Source: an uncultured Acinetobacter sp. (GTDB lineage: Bacteria; Pseudomonadota; Gammaproteobacteria; Pseudomonadales; Moraxellaceae). From it: a stretch of DNA of 64,000 bases. The position numbers and the translations under genes are program-made. Under the pieces are notes generated by a model, which saw nothing but the letters and a program-made list of their open reading frames with translations, made no database searches and had not been told where the DNA came from. Location of the stretch: positions 1 to 64,000 of the forward strand of contig CAJYTY010000032.1 of NCBI GenBank assembly GCA_913777945.1, written 5' to 3'. Positions 11,338-20,533 of the stretch are shown here, in pieces (positions within the stretch are counted from its first letter, which is position 1; every line of letters starts with the position of its first letter).

Positions 11338-11371
11338 ATAAAAAAAAGCGCACTAGTTGCGCTTTTTTTTA
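11338..11371 (+). terminator. hairpin with T run after filA, probable partial terminator
   Basis: Stem AGCGCA with TGCGCT (11347-11352 / 11358-11363), flanked by an A run and eight T. It sits eight bases after the filA stop, while filB-filF have no other obvious promoter. It would let filA be made in excess over the assembly genes and protect the filA transcript 3' end. Confidence 0.8.
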
Positions 11372-11605
11372 TTTGAAATAAGTATTTTTTATGTGCTAAA
11401 AAACTGAAAATAGTTTGGCTAAAGCACAATAAATTACTTAATGACAACTAATTTTTATTAAAAAATACATTTCGTCAAAAAAAACTAAAAAAAAGCTGTT
11501 TTTTTTTATAAAAAAAGGTATCTTCAACATGCAGGGATGAGGTGTTTACGGACACTAAAATAAAATGAATAAGGCAAGTTGTGCCACTGTTAGAAAAAGA
11601 GACTT

Positions 11606-12439
11606 ATGTTAGAGATCGCTTTAGGCTCAGCATTGATGTATTACTTTACAACGCAAGCCTTCGAAATAGAAAAAAAACCAGAAGGTACTGTATATTATAC
11701 AGAGACCTTAGATTCTCGTAATCCTTCTTTTACACGTAATCATCGTGAGGCGGTCACAATTAAACCTGCTATAGAAGATCAATTTCGAGGAATTGTACGT
11801 CAGGCTTATGATTATAGTTGTGGCTCGGCAGCATTAACTACGCTGTTAAATGGCTATGGTGGTTTACGTTTGACTGAACAACAAACGATGACAGGTTTGC
11901 TTCAGTATGGTGAGTATCAGCGTATTATTGAGCGCCGTAGTTTTTCTCTGTTAGACATGAAGCGATTTGTTACTGCACTTGGGTTGAATAGTGGTGGGTA
12001 TCGAGGGGAGTTTTCAGATTTAACCAGTTTAAAACAGCCTGCAATTGTTCCTATTACTTATGCTGGTTTTAAACATTTTGTTGTATATAAAGCATATAAA
12101 AATGGTCGAGTTTATGTGGCTGATCCATCATTAGGCAATATTAGTTTTGATGAAATTCGCTTTAAACAGATTTGGGATAATAATACACTTTTCATTGTAG
12201 ATATTCCGGAAGAGTATCGTAAAAACTTATTAGCGTTGCAAGACTCAGATATGCGTCATGTAGAAGATGCAACTGTTAATAAATACGCTCTTGCGGAAAT
12301 TCAGTTCCCGACACAAAAGTTTGAACGTATGGCCGATAAAGCATCAACAATGCGCCGAGTATTAGATGCAGACCCTACTTCCGCTACTTACAATCAACCA
12401 ATTACGACTTTTATGCGCTTATATTACAAGCGGAAGTAA
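11606..12439 (+). CDS. filB: FilB, C39-family cysteine peptidase
   Basis: 277 residues. A short hydrophobic N-terminus (residues 1-19) suggests export or a signal anchor. The peptidase C39-like domain spans about 60-200: QAYDYSCGSAALTTLL gives the nucleophile Cys72, AGFKHFVVYKA the catalytic His157, and VADPSLG the Asp173. There is no ABC transporter attached, so it is the stand-alone periplasmic type, like FapD of the Pseudomonas Fap system. The C-terminal 70 residues are an extra region of unknown fold. The likely substrate is a neighbour with a Gly-containing leader, perhaps FilA with its TGQDG motif; this is inference. The ATG at 11606 is the only good start because the frame is closed by a stop at 11591. 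Confidence 0.85.
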   Translation: MLEIALGSALMYYFTTQAFEIEKKPEGTVYYTETLDSRNPSFTRNHREAVTIKPAIEDQFRGIVRQAYDYSCGSAALTTLLNGYGGLRLTEQQTMTGLLQYGEYQRIIERRSFSLLDMKRFVTALGLNSGGYRGEFSDLTSLKQPAIVPITYAGFKHFVVYKAYKNGRVYVADPSLGNISFDEIRFKQIWDNNTLFIVDIPEEYRKNLLALQDSDMRHVEDATVNKYALAEIQFPTQKFERMADKASTMRRVLDADPTSATYNQPITTFMRLYYKRK

Positions 12440-12484
12440 TTTAGAAATCATTAAAATTAATGTATTAATAGGATGTAACGCAAA

Positions 12485-13600
12485 ATGAAAAGTCCATGGA
12501 TGAACATCAGTGTGTTGGCATTAAGTATGAGTGCAGTAACAACAACACTTTATGCTGAAGAACAGAAATCAACGGAAGTTCAGACCGAACAAACAGCGCA
12601 AGTAGATCAAGCTACAGATGCAGTGAAAGATGAGTCCAATGTAAAAGCTGGTGAAAGTCAAGCAACACAAGCAGCAAATGCATTACAAAAGCAAGAAGGT
12701 GATGCGACTAAAGAAACAAATTTACAAGAAGTATTTACATCTAACGAACGTCAATATTCATTGATAAAAAAAGGCGTTATTTCCTCTTATTATGACATTG
12801 ATTACACATACTATCGAGATAGTAGACTAGATCTTGCTACGGGCGATAGTACAAGTGCTTTACAACGCTTACGTGTTGAAGAAGATGCAAACCATACACT
12901 TACAAATACATTTACTACCCAATATGGTTTACTTGATAACTTGACCTTATCAGCATCTATTCCTCTCATAGCAAAAAAAGATTTATTACAGCAAAAAACA
13001 GCCGCTGGTTTAGGTGATATTTCTTTTGGAGCTCGTTGGGAACCATTTCCTTTAAAACAAGGACGTCTTCCGTTGGTTTTATTTGGTAATTTATCAACTA
13101 AAACTGGTGATAGTCCTTATGAAATTGGTATTGATGAGCTGTCAACTGGTAAAGGTTATTATTCAGTTGGTTTTGGTGCAAGTACTCGCAAATACATCGA
13201 TCCTGTTGTGCTTTTTAGCTCAGTATCGGCGAACTATGGTCTGAAAGAATCTGGACTTAACCAATTACGCGGAAACAGAGTGTTGGAAAGTTTTGATCCA
13301 GGTTTAAGTGGTGGTTTTTCATTCGGATTTGCATATTCGTTTAACTACGACGTATCACTCACAATGTCCTATCAGCAAAGTTTTAACACTGGTGCAAAAT
13401 TCTACTTCAAGAATGATGAAAGTTATAAATCGGCTGATCAAAGTAGTGCGATGCTTTCTTTTGCCTTAGGAGTTAGAGTCTCACCTGAAACAATTGTAAA
13501 TGGTACAGTTGGTATTGGCTTAACGGAAGATGCTCCTGATGTATCCCTAGGATTATCTTTCCCACTCGATATTATAGGTTTTGGCAAAAAAGTTCGTTAA
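12485..13600 (+). CDS. filC: FilC, outer-membrane beta-barrel, transporter-like
   Basis: 371 residues. A signal peptide (1-24, ending YAEE) is followed by a Gln/Ala/Glu-rich, helix-prone, low-complexity stretch (about 25-85) and then a barrel of alternating strands from about 95 to the end, with repeated Gly/aromatic girdle patterns such as GLGDISFGARWEPF. This layout, an N-terminal helical linker before a barrel of the phenol-degradation MetA-like type, resembles FapF, the outer-membrane pore of the Fap amyloid system. It may therefore be the secretion pore for FilA; that is inference. The stop is followed within nine bases by filD with a GGAG ribosome binding site, so filC and filD are translated as a pair. 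Confidence 0.75.
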   Translation: MKSPWMNISVLALSMSAVTTTLYAEEQKSTEVQTEQTAQVDQATDAVKDESNVKAGESQATQAANALQKQEGDATKETNLQEVFTSNERQYSLIKKGVISSYYDIDYTYYRDSRLDLATGDSTSALQRLRVEEDANHTLTNTFTTQYGLLDNLTLSASIPLIAKKDLLQQKTAAGLGDISFGARWEPFPLKQGRLPLVLFGNLSTKTGDSPYEIGIDELSTGKGYYSVGFGASTRKYIDPVVLFSSVSANYGLKESGLNQLRGNRVLESFDPGLSGGFSFGFAYSFNYDVSLTMSYQQSFNTGAKFYFKNDESYKSADQSSAMLSFALGVRVSPETIVNGTVGIGLTEDAPDVSLGLSFPLDIIGFGKKVR

Positions 13601-13609
13601 GGAGATGTA

Positions 13610-15277
13610 ATGGTGAAATACCTAAAATTATGTCCTTTGACGGCAGCAATTTTTTTAGCTAGCTTATCTAATATTGCTAACGCACAATTAGGACAGGACT
13701 TATCTGTAGATTTACGTTCATTATCATTAGGAAATGCAGTTACTGCTGATCCACCAGGGATTAGTGCGGTACATTTTAATCCAGCAGCATTAGCTAAGAT
13801 TGATGGGTTACAGACTGATGTGCAAGGTATTTTAGCTAACTTTGCTATTCAACGTGAGTATTCAGCTCCTGCTGGTTATAATGTTTTTGGTTATTCAGAT
13901 GATCCATTGGTTTGTAATGATGGACCAGAAGTTAGAACTGGAATTTGTACAGATTTTAAAGGAACAGTTCACGGGGACGTTGAATACGCAAGTATTTATG
14001 TACCGATTCTCAAAAAAATCGTAGATTTAGGACCTAATTCTCCATTAGCTGCACCAACTGCAGCGATTGCTTATAAGCCACCTGGTTCCAAAGTAACCTA
14101 TGCGACAGCTATGTACGCACCATTAGTTGCAGGTTTTGGCGCAGAAGATGGTAATCCAAGTAATTATATGGGCCAACAAGTTGCATTAGAGCGTATTACC
14201 TATTTATCCCCATCTTTTGGCTATCAAGTGAATGATCATTTATCAGTTGGTGCATCATTTGGTATGTCTTACCAAGCGATCGCACTTAAAACGGATCTAC
14301 GATTTCCAAATGAAATGATTGGTGTATTGCGAATGGTAGATGAAGTGGTATGTACTCCATTTAAGAATAATGGGGATATTATCACCGATTTACTATTATT
14401 TGGTATTTGTAATGCCAAAGAAGGTATGAACCCGTTTAGTAAAATGGGGGCAATGGATGTATCTTTAGAGCAATCATTAAGTCCAAGTTATAATTTGGGC
14501 GTATTATGGGAGCCAACCGATGATTTTAGTTTTGGTATGGTCTATCAAAGTGAAGCTAAAATGCGATTGCGAGGTAAATATTTAATTAATAATGCGACAG
14601 CTCCACAACAACTCGTAGCTGGTTTAAATTCGTCAGCAACTGGTCAAATTCTTGCGGCAATTCTTGGCTTGCCTGGGTATGTTCCTAATGTGGAATCAGG
14701 TTTAGTTGCCATGGATTTTAAATATCCACAACATTTTAAAGCGGGTATAAAATATAAAATATTTCCCGACTTGCAAATGAACTTTGATCTCGGTTGGACC
14801 GACTTCGCTGCGTGGGATAAGTTTAAGTTTGAATTTGATCGACAAATATCATTATTAAAGGTTGCTAAACTTTTGTCTGCTGATGTGACGGATCGTTCTT
14901 TGGCTTTACCTTTAAAGTTTCAATCATCTTGGCGTTGGGGAATCGGTTTTGAGTATTCTGCAACTGATCGGCTGAAGTTACGCATGGGCTATGAGCCTCG
15001 TACAAGTTCAATTCCGGACGACAAACGTAATACGATGGTACCAATTAATAATGCTCAACTGTTCGGTTTAGGTGTTGGTTATCGATTTGATCAAGATACA
15101 GATTTAGATCTTTCAATTGGCTTCTTACGCAGTCGTGATGATATTCCTGCAAATACTAGTAGTCTTGCAAATAAAACAGGGGTTGATAATATTTTGTTAA
15201 ACCCATATGCAGGCTTAGATATTAAAACCAATACTAAGATCACTTTGCTTGGTATCAACTATAGAACAAAATGGTAA
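13610..15277 (+). CDS. filD: FilD, FadL/OmpP1-family outer-membrane protein
   Basis: 555 residues. Signal peptide 1-25 (ending NANAQ, residues IANAQ). The mature start LSLGNAVTADPPGISAVHFN is the FadL-type N-terminal plug pattern with the conserved NPAAL. The rest is barrel strands, including a long surface loop with four cysteines (CNDGPEVRTGIC near 100 and CTPF...GIC near 245). FadL-family barrels carry hydrophobic molecules inward or serve as surface adhesin scaffolds. Here the operon context suggests a partner in surface assembly rather than fatty-acid uptake. Its stop overlaps the filE start. Confidence 0.82.
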   Translation: MVKYLKLCPLTAAIFLASLSNIANAQLGQDLSVDLRSLSLGNAVTADPPGISAVHFNPAALAKIDGLQTDVQGILANFAIQREYSAPAGYNVFGYSDDPLVCNDGPEVRTGICTDFKGTVHGDVEYASIYVPILKKIVDLGPNSPLAAPTAAIAYKPPGSKVTYATAMYAPLVAGFGAEDGNPSNYMGQQVALERITYLSPSFGYQVNDHLSVGASFGMSYQAIALKTDLRFPNEMIGVLRMVDEVVCTPFKNNGDIITDLLLFGICNAKEGMNPFSKMGAMDVSLEQSLSPSYNLGVLWEPTDDFSFGMVYQSEAKMRLRGKYLINNATAPQQLVAGLNSSATGQILAAILGLPGYVPNVESGLVAMDFKYPQHFKAGIKYKIFPDLQMNFDLGWTDFAAWDKFKFEFDRQISLLKVAKLLSADVTDRSLALPLKFQSSWRWGIGFEYSATDRLKLRMGYEPRTSSIPDDKRNTMVPINNAQLFGLGVGYRFDQDTDLDLSIGFLRSRDDIPANTSSLANKTGVDNILLNPYAGLDIKTNTKITLLGINYRTKW

Positions 15278-16470
15278 TGTTAACGACTATGACAATAAAA
15301 CAATCTAAGCTTGCAATAGCTGTAATTATTACTGTTATTGCAAGTACTTCGGTTGTATATGCAGAAGGTTTTTATACAATTATTGGTCCTGATGGAAGAC
15401 CAATGATTATTCCTAAAAAACCAACAGAAAATGAGAATAGAACAGATAAGGTTATACGTTCTACTCATGTTGATTCTTCGGCAGCATCAGAAAAAAACCT
15501 ACCAGTTAGAAATAATGTAAATTTAAATTTACCAACAATATCAACCTCTAAGCAAGATGCTGTTAAGAATACAGTTAAAATGCAATCATCTTCAGAACCA
15601 AAATTAGCTTCTGAACTAGTTCATCAACCAAAATCTCAAAATTTTATAAATACTTCAAAAGAAATAATTGATACCAATACTAATAAAAAGATAACACCAA
15701 AATTAAATGTTGCTAGTAAAAGTCTAACTAGTATTGAGGCAGAATCATCTGCTTCATCTGCTTCATCTGCTTCATCTGCTTCATCTGCATTCATACAAGT
15801 AGATGGTGTTGAATATGTCAATAATGAATATTTAGAAGATCAGGAATTTAATTTAGAGGGTAAAAAGCGCTTTTATAGTATGCCTGATGGTACAGGACGT
15901 ATAGAGACGATAGAGCGCAAAAAAGGTGTAAGTCGATCAATTTTGGATAAAATATTAAAAAAATCAAACCAGAATCTAAATTCAATTACTTTATCTAATA
16001 ATTATGTGCGTTTATCTGCACAAGATTTATCTTTGGCATTTGAGAGTGATCGCTGTTTCTTAGAAAGTTATAGTAAAAATAAAACGATCAAGAGTTTAGT
16101 TCCCGAAAAAGAAATTGGCTTATGGCCTCGTAAACCTATAAAAGAAAAATTTGAATATGAATTAGTTAAGCTTGATCAAAATGTTCAATATATGCAATTT
16201 GATTCTTATGCATCTAATACTGATAAACCAACATATTATTGGCCTTTAGTGATTTTTTTAGATAAGTCTGGTTGTATATTAGAAGGCGTGAGTGGATTTA
16301 AGAATCAGAAGATTCCAGCAACATTATTACAACATGCAGCTCTTCAAGGTGTAATTAAGATACCGCCTAAAAGTTATTATATGATGATGACTCCATTAGC
16401 ATCAGCCGTGGATGTTCCAGAGCAGGAACTTTCAAATCAAGGACAGATTAAGATTGCTGCTTTACAGTAA
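15277..16470 (+). CDS. filE: FilE, exported protein with Ser-Ser-Ala repeat
   Basis: 397 residues from the ATG at 15277, which overlaps the filD stop as TAATG. ATG at 15271 and 15289 are in frame; the signal peptide TIKQSKLAIAVIITVIAST...YA begins after 15289, so that start is also possible. The mature N-terminus has FYTIIGPDGRPMIIPKK, then a Ser/Lys/Thr/Asn-rich disordered linker with five SSA units (about 157-171), then a folded C-terminal half with two cysteines (CFLES, SGCILE). I know no function; the operon suggests a periplasmic or surface accessory of the Fil system. It is very AT-rich, more than filA. Confidence 0.72.
   Translation: MLTTMTIKQSKLAIAVIITVIASTSVVYAEGFYTIIGPDGRPMIIPKKPTENENRTDKVIRSTHVDSSAASEKNLPVRNNVNLNLPTISTSKQDAVKNTVKMQSSSEPKLASELVHQPKSQNFINTSKEIIDTNTNKKITPKLNVASKSLTSIEAESSASSASSASSASSAFIQVDGVEYVNNEYLEDQEFNLEGKKRFYSMPDGTGRIETIERKKGVSRSILDKILKKSNQNLNSITLSNNYVRLSAQDLSLAFESDRCFLESYSKNKTIKSLVPEKEIGLWPRKPIKEKFEYELVKLDQNVQYMQFDSYASNTDKPTYYWPLVIFLDKSGCILEGVSGFKNQKIPATLLQHAALQGVIKIPPKSYYMMMTPLASAVDVPEQELSNQGQIKIAALQ
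15745..15789 (+). repeat. nine-base tandem repeat in filE (SSA units)
   Basis: Four perfect copies of TCATCTGCT from 15745 to 15780 and a fifth with one change at its last base. Each unit codes Ser-Ser-Ala. Slippage would change linker length in steps of three residues without shifting the frame. Confidence 0.95.
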
Positions 16471-16489
16471 GCATTAATAGGATGAACCC

Positions 16490-18502
16490 ATGACAAATAA
16501 CAAAATTTTCTTACCCTTTGCTTTAACGACATTAGTAGCATTATTACAAGGCTGTGGAGGCGAGAGTACAAAAATTAATGAAGATCCAAATAAAGGGGTT
16601 AGTGGCGTAACAACTAGTACGAGTTGCACTCCTACAAGTAGTGACTGTCTACCCTTTGCCATGGATTATCCTATTTCTGGTTTAAATTTTGATTGTAGTA
16701 GCGATAAGGCAAATCACTTTGCAACTAAACTTGATTCAAATGCTGTTGGGGGAGCTTGTAAATTAGGCGACACTGCAACTTTTTATATACAAGGTAAAGA
16801 TGCTAGGAAAATTAACCTTGGTATTGTGAAATTAGATGATATTTCTAAGATTAATGACTTAAGGTATCCAGTACCACGGCTTCGAGTAATTGATTTAGCA
16901 AGCGCATTAACAGGAAAAATGCCAACAGCGCTTGATCCAAATGATGAGACTATTCGTGTAGCGATAGCATTAATAAAAATTTTCCATAGCATTGGTCTTG
17001 AGCAAGAAGATAATGCTTTGGGGGATATTCAACCTACTCAGATTACTGATGAAAAGAAAGATCTATTATCTCAATTAACTAAAGATATTGGTGTCGCTGA
17101 ACTGAGTAATGGATCTTACGTTGATATATTAAAGCCATGGTTGAATGTTAGTAATGTAACAGATGAACAAGCGATGGTGCTGCTTCAGCGTCTCTTAAAT
17201 TTATCTAATGCAGGTGTATGGCAAGCAACAATACCTTTCTTAAAAGCGGGTACGATTACACCTTCAGTTAAGACTTCAGATGGCTTTTTTGGTTGTAATC
17301 AATCAAATTATAATGATTGTGTAAATCCTGATAAAGGTAATGACCTTATACATTCGATGGGGGAAGTCTTTTTACTTACAGATCGACAAGGATATACAAT
17401 AGGAACAGGCCAACAATGGCGTGGTCCTGCAAGTTTTATAGAGGGTAAGCTTTATCCACCACTTGTATTAATTACTAAAGTCAAAGCTCAAAAAGTACAA
17501 ATTAATCCTCAAAATACGTGGTTGAATCCTATTAATCGTGAAATAAACTCTAACCAACCGCTGCGTTTTGCTTTGACAACCAACCCATCAGAAGACTTAA
17601 AATTTAAGCAAGGTAAGTTGATTAATGGTCATACAATACCTGGGACAGAGTATATTTATAGACTGCTATTAAATGCTAAAGATACAGACTCTGTAAATAC
17701 AGCACATTTGGGGCAATGGGAGCAAGCTATAGATGGTCGAGCTTATAATGGAAGTTTAGAAATTTATAAAGCAAACCCGCCAAGTTACTTAGGTAAAGAT
17801 GTTTTTAAAACCAGTACGAATGTAAAAACAAATCAAAAATATATTTTCCCTTTATATGCGACTCTAATTTTTAGTTTCTCTGATAATAGTATTCCTGACT
17901 CAGAAAAAATTAAATTAGGGATTGTAATTGACGAGAATGGTGATATCCGAACTGATATTCGTAAAAATTCTACATCTAGTGATATGTCTGGAGAGTGTGC
18001 AAAAATCCAATCTATTAATTCAGATGGGACGATCACTGATGAATTTGGAGAAACTCAATATCGTATAGGCTCTACCGGAGCAACCTCTTTTACACCTACA
18101 AGTAAATCAGTATCTGTCCGAGCAATTTTGTCTAATCCAAAATTTGGTGTATTAAATGGTGCTATGTTTGGATTAAATGTTGGTGTTATTTATAACGAGA
18201 CGATTAGAGCTATTGGTGGCGCTAAAATTAATATTCATAATTTATTAAGTGATGCACCACAAAAGGAAATAACATTAACTGACTTTACTGAGACAAGTAG
18301 TACAGTATATTGGTCAAACACTTACGCTTATTATCAGGGTGTGTATGTAAATTTATACGATAATTTAAAGGACACGGATAAAAATAATTATGTTAAACCA
18401 ACAGACGAAGATCGTAAAATGGCTAAACGCTGGACCGGTCCAGTGACTATTCAACTTGCGGATCAAAATTTAAATGCATGTAAAGCTGTTAAGATAAAAT
18501 AA
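16490..18502 (+). CDS. filF: FilF, lipoprotein of the fil cluster
   Basis: 670 residues. A lipoprotein signal peptide ends in the lipobox LLQGC, acylated at Cys22, followed by GGEST, so it is probably moved to the outer membrane. The rest is a large extracytoplasmic protein with scattered cysteines and mixed strands; a region near 300-400 is Asn/Gln/Pro-rich. I see no catalytic motif. FilF has been annotated as a putative pilus assembly protein in Acinetobacter and discussed as a surface antigen; its molecular role is open. AGGATG precedes the start. It is the last gene of the cluster, and a strong terminator follows. Confidence 0.8.
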   Translation: MTNNKIFLPFALTTLVALLQGCGGESTKINEDPNKGVSGVTTSTSCTPTSSDCLPFAMDYPISGLNFDCSSDKANHFATKLDSNAVGGACKLGDTATFYIQGKDARKINLGIVKLDDISKINDLRYPVPRLRVIDLASALTGKMPTALDPNDETIRVAIALIKIFHSIGLEQEDNALGDIQPTQITDEKKDLLSQLTKDIGVAELSNGSYVDILKPWLNVSNVTDEQAMVLLQRLLNLSNAGVWQATIPFLKAGTITPSVKTSDGFFGCNQSNYNDCVNPDKGNDLIHSMGEVFLLTDRQGYTIGTGQQWRGPASFIEGKLYPPLVLITKVKAQKVQINPQNTWLNPINREINSNQPLRFALTTNPSEDLKFKQGKLINGHTIPGTEYIYRLLLNAKDTDSVNTAHLGQWEQAIDGRAYNGSLEIYKANPPSYLGKDVFKTSTNVKTNQKYIFPLYATLIFSFSDNSIPDSEKIKLGIVIDENGDIRTDIRKNSTSSDMSGECAKIQSINSDGTITDEFGETQYRIGSTGATSFTPTSKSVSVRAILSNPKFGVLNGAMFGLNVGVIYNETIRAIGGAKINIHNLLSDAPQKEITLTDFTETSSTVYWSNTYAYYQGVYVNLYDNLKDTDKNNYVKPTDEDRKMAKRWTGPVTIQLADQNLNACKAVKIK

Positions 18503-18511
18503 GAGTTAAAT

Positions 18512-18538
18512 AAAAAGACCGCGATAAGCGGTCTTTTT
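18512..18538. terminator. bidirectional terminator between filF and the Nudix gene
   Basis: Perfect stem AAAAAGACCGC (18512-18522) with GCGGTCTTTTT (18528-18538), with T runs on both strands. It serves filF and the converging Nudix gene. Confidence 0.92.
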
Positions 18539-18540
18539 AT

Positions 18541-19089
18541 TTAACCTGTATGATCTAAACGTGTACCTAATGTTTCTAAATGAGAAGGAAATAATCCTAG
18601 TTTACGATCTGCAAAATAATGTTTTAAAGTTTGTTCTACACTTGGAAATGCCAGTTCCGCCCAAGGGATATCATGTTCTTCAAATAAACGGCATTCGAGA
18701 CTTTCTTCTCCAGCTCCAAAAACACCATCTTTCAATTGTGCTTTAAATAGAACATAAATTTGTCCAATACGTGGAATATTGTACATGCAATATAACTGTT
18801 CGATTTCAGCTTCTGCTTCAGCTTCTTCTCGTGTTTCACGAGCAGCACCTTGTTCCATGGTTTCAAATAATTCCATGTAGCCTGCTGGGAGTGTCCATAG
18901 CCCATAACGTGGTTCAATAGCGCGCCGACACAATAAAACTTTATTATCCCAAATGGCTAAGGCACCGCAAATGACTTTCGGATTTTCATAGTGGATGTTG
19001 CCACAGTGTGTGCAGACGAGCCGCGTTTTATGATCACCTAGCGGGATTTTTGCTTCAGTTTGATGTCCACACGCAACGCAAAAGCTCAT
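18541..19089 (-). CDS. Nudix hydrolase with N-terminal zinc ribbon
   Basis: 182 residues from the ATG giving MSFCVACG; an ATG three codons earlier (19098) is in frame. A zinc ribbon with CxxC pairs (FCVACG and VCTHCG) precedes the Nudix fold, as in some NADH or nucleotide pyrophosphatases. The Nudix box runs from GYMELFETMEQ to RETREEAEA: the G-x5-E-x7-RE and EE parts are intact, but the usual Gly near the end is Glu and the hydrophobic position is Thr. The substrate cannot be told. It is divergent from the next Nudix gene with a 120-base gap. Confidence 0.88.
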   Translation of the reverse strand: MSFCVACGHQTEAKIPLGDHKTRLVCTHCGNIHYENPKVICGALAIWDNKVLLCRRAIEPRYGLWTLPAGYMELFETMEQGAARETREEAEAEAEIEQLYCMYNIPRIGQIYVLFKAQLKDGVFGAGEESLECRLFEEHDIPWAELAFPSVEQTLKHYFADRKLGLFPSHLETLGTRLDHTG

Positions 19090-19209
19090 AATTATCATCA
19101 GCTACAGAGATAACTCAGCATAACTGAATTTTGATCACTTCGCATCATGATCTATGATTGTGATTGAAATTTCAGTTATGATGATTTGTAAGGAAAACGA
19201 GAAAAAGAG

Positions 19210-19824
19210 ATGAGTCATATGGAAGAACCATCGTTAATACAGCTTTTACAACAACGGTTGCGTTTTTCCAAACGAATCCAACAGGCTGATGCAGCGGTTT
19301 TAATTGCAATTACACAAGAACAGCAACCGAAGGTCTTACTCACACGTCGTTCAATCCATTTATCTCAACATGCAGGTGAGGTGTCTTTTCCGGGAGGAAA
19401 GCGTGATCCGAGTGATACCAGCAATATTGTGGTGGCGTTACGTGAGGCACAGGAGGAAACAGCACTTAATCCGTTCGATGTCAAACTGTTAGGTGATTTA
19501 CCGATACAACGTGCGCGTAGTGGTTTATCTGTGAAACCGATTGTAGGATTAATTCCCGCAGAAGTAGATCTAATTGCACAACCTACAGAGATAGATCGTA
19601 TTTTTTTTGCACCATTGCAGCAGCTAATTGATGCACCGCCTTTACCCTATGAAGTGCGTTTAGCTCGACAATCAATTTATTTTCCGAGTATGCAGGTTGA
19701 AAATGAGATCGTATGGGGCTTAACCGCTCGAATGTTAGTATCATTATTTCAGTATGGACTTGGACATCAAAAAAAATGGCCTTTTTTAGTTAATCCTCCT
19801 CATTTTGGATTATCTAAATTCTAA
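19210..19824 (+). CDS. CoA pyrophosphatase, Nudix family (NudL-like)
   Basis: 204 residues. The signature LLTRRS..LSQHAGEVSFPGGKRDPSD, then VALREAQEETAL, is the CoA-pyrophosphatase subgroup of Nudix enzymes (UPF0035/NudL). They cleave CoA and oxidised CoA to 4'-phosphopantetheine and adenosine 3',5'-bisphosphate. Cytoplasmic, with no signal. AAAAGAG precedes the ATG. It is followed after 33 bases by a carbonic-anhydrase-like gene, possibly in one transcript. Confidence 0.88.
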   Translation: MSHMEEPSLIQLLQQRLRFSKRIQQADAAVLIAITQEQQPKVLLTRRSIHLSQHAGEVSFPGGKRDPSDTSNIVVALREAQEETALNPFDVKLLGDLPIQRARSGLSVKPIVGLIPAEVDLIAQPTEIDRIFFAPLQQLIDAPPLPYEVRLARQSIYFPSMQVENEIVWGLTARMLVSLFQYGLGHQKKWPFLVNPPHFGLSKF

Positions 19825-19857
19825 TCACGTCTTCTTAAAATAGAGTAGTATTTTGTC

Positions 19858-20388
19858 ATGATGTACACATATCAAGGATTGAGCCCTAAAGCATTACATG
19901 AACCTTGGGATGGCTGGATTGCACCGAATGCAACGGTGATTGGTCAAGCTGAGTTAGGTCGCCAAGTCAGTATTTGGTTTGGTGCGGTTGTAAGAGCTGA
20001 TAACTGTAAAATTCGGATTGGAAATTTCTCGAATATTCAAGAGAATGCAGTTTTACATACTGATGCAGGTATTGAACTGAATATTGGGGACTATGTGACA
20101 GTCGGTCATCAAGCAATGTTGCATGGCTGTACGATTGGAGATAATTCTTTAATTGGTATCAATGCTGTAGTTTTAAATAATGCTGTGATTGGTAAAAATT
20201 GTATTATCGGTGCAAATGCATTGATTCCTGAGGGTAAAGTTATTCCTGATAATTCTGTAGTCATGGGGTCCCCAGGAAAAGTGATCAAAACATTAGATGA
20301 GCATGGCGCTGCACGGTTACGCTTGAGTGCTTTACATTATGCTGAACACTATAAGAATTTTTTAGTATTGGAAGAGTTTAATTTCTAA
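19858..20388 (+). CDS. gamma-carbonic-anhydrase-like hexapeptide protein
   Basis: 176 residues. It has a left-handed beta-helix of hexapeptide repeats (IGQAEL, IRIGNFSNIQ, IGDYVTVG, IGDNSLIGINAVV, IGKNCIIGANALI) with metal-ligand histidines in NAVLHTDAG and VGHQAMLHGC. This is the YrdA/PaaY/CaiE-type branch: trimeric, zinc- or iron-binding, and often with weak or unproven carbonic anhydrase activity. Two ATG codons at 19858 and 19861 are adjacent; I give the first. A terminator lies 30 bases after the stop. Confidence 0.9.
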   Translation: MMYTYQGLSPKALHEPWDGWIAPNATVIGQAELGRQVSIWFGAVVRADNCKIRIGNFSNIQENAVLHTDAGIELNIGDYVTVGHQAMLHGCTIGDNSLIGINAVVLNNAVIGKNCIIGANALIPEGKVIPDNSVVMGSPGKVIKTLDEHGAARLRLSALHYAEHYKNFLVLEEFNF

Positions 20389-20416
20389 TAATTACGAGTT
20401 GATATATTGTGTTTCT

Positions 20417-20444
20417 TTAGCCAAGTATATCCTTGGCTTTTTTG
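20417..20444 (+). terminator. intrinsic terminator
   Basis: Stem AGCCAAG (20419-20425) with CTTGGCT (20432-20438) and six T. It ends the Nudix/carbonic-anhydrase-like unit before tsaB. Confidence 0.85.
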
Positions 20445-20533
20445 TATCTATAAAAAGCCAATAACTCGCTTAGGGCGCTTGAGTGGGGTATGATACTCGA
20501 CGTTTTTTATCTCTTTTAAGCTAAGGTTTTTGC

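Noticed and set aside
15271..15276. earlier start of filE at 15271
   Set aside because: It adds only two residues before the TAATG overlap start and has no better ribosome site; left as an alternative.
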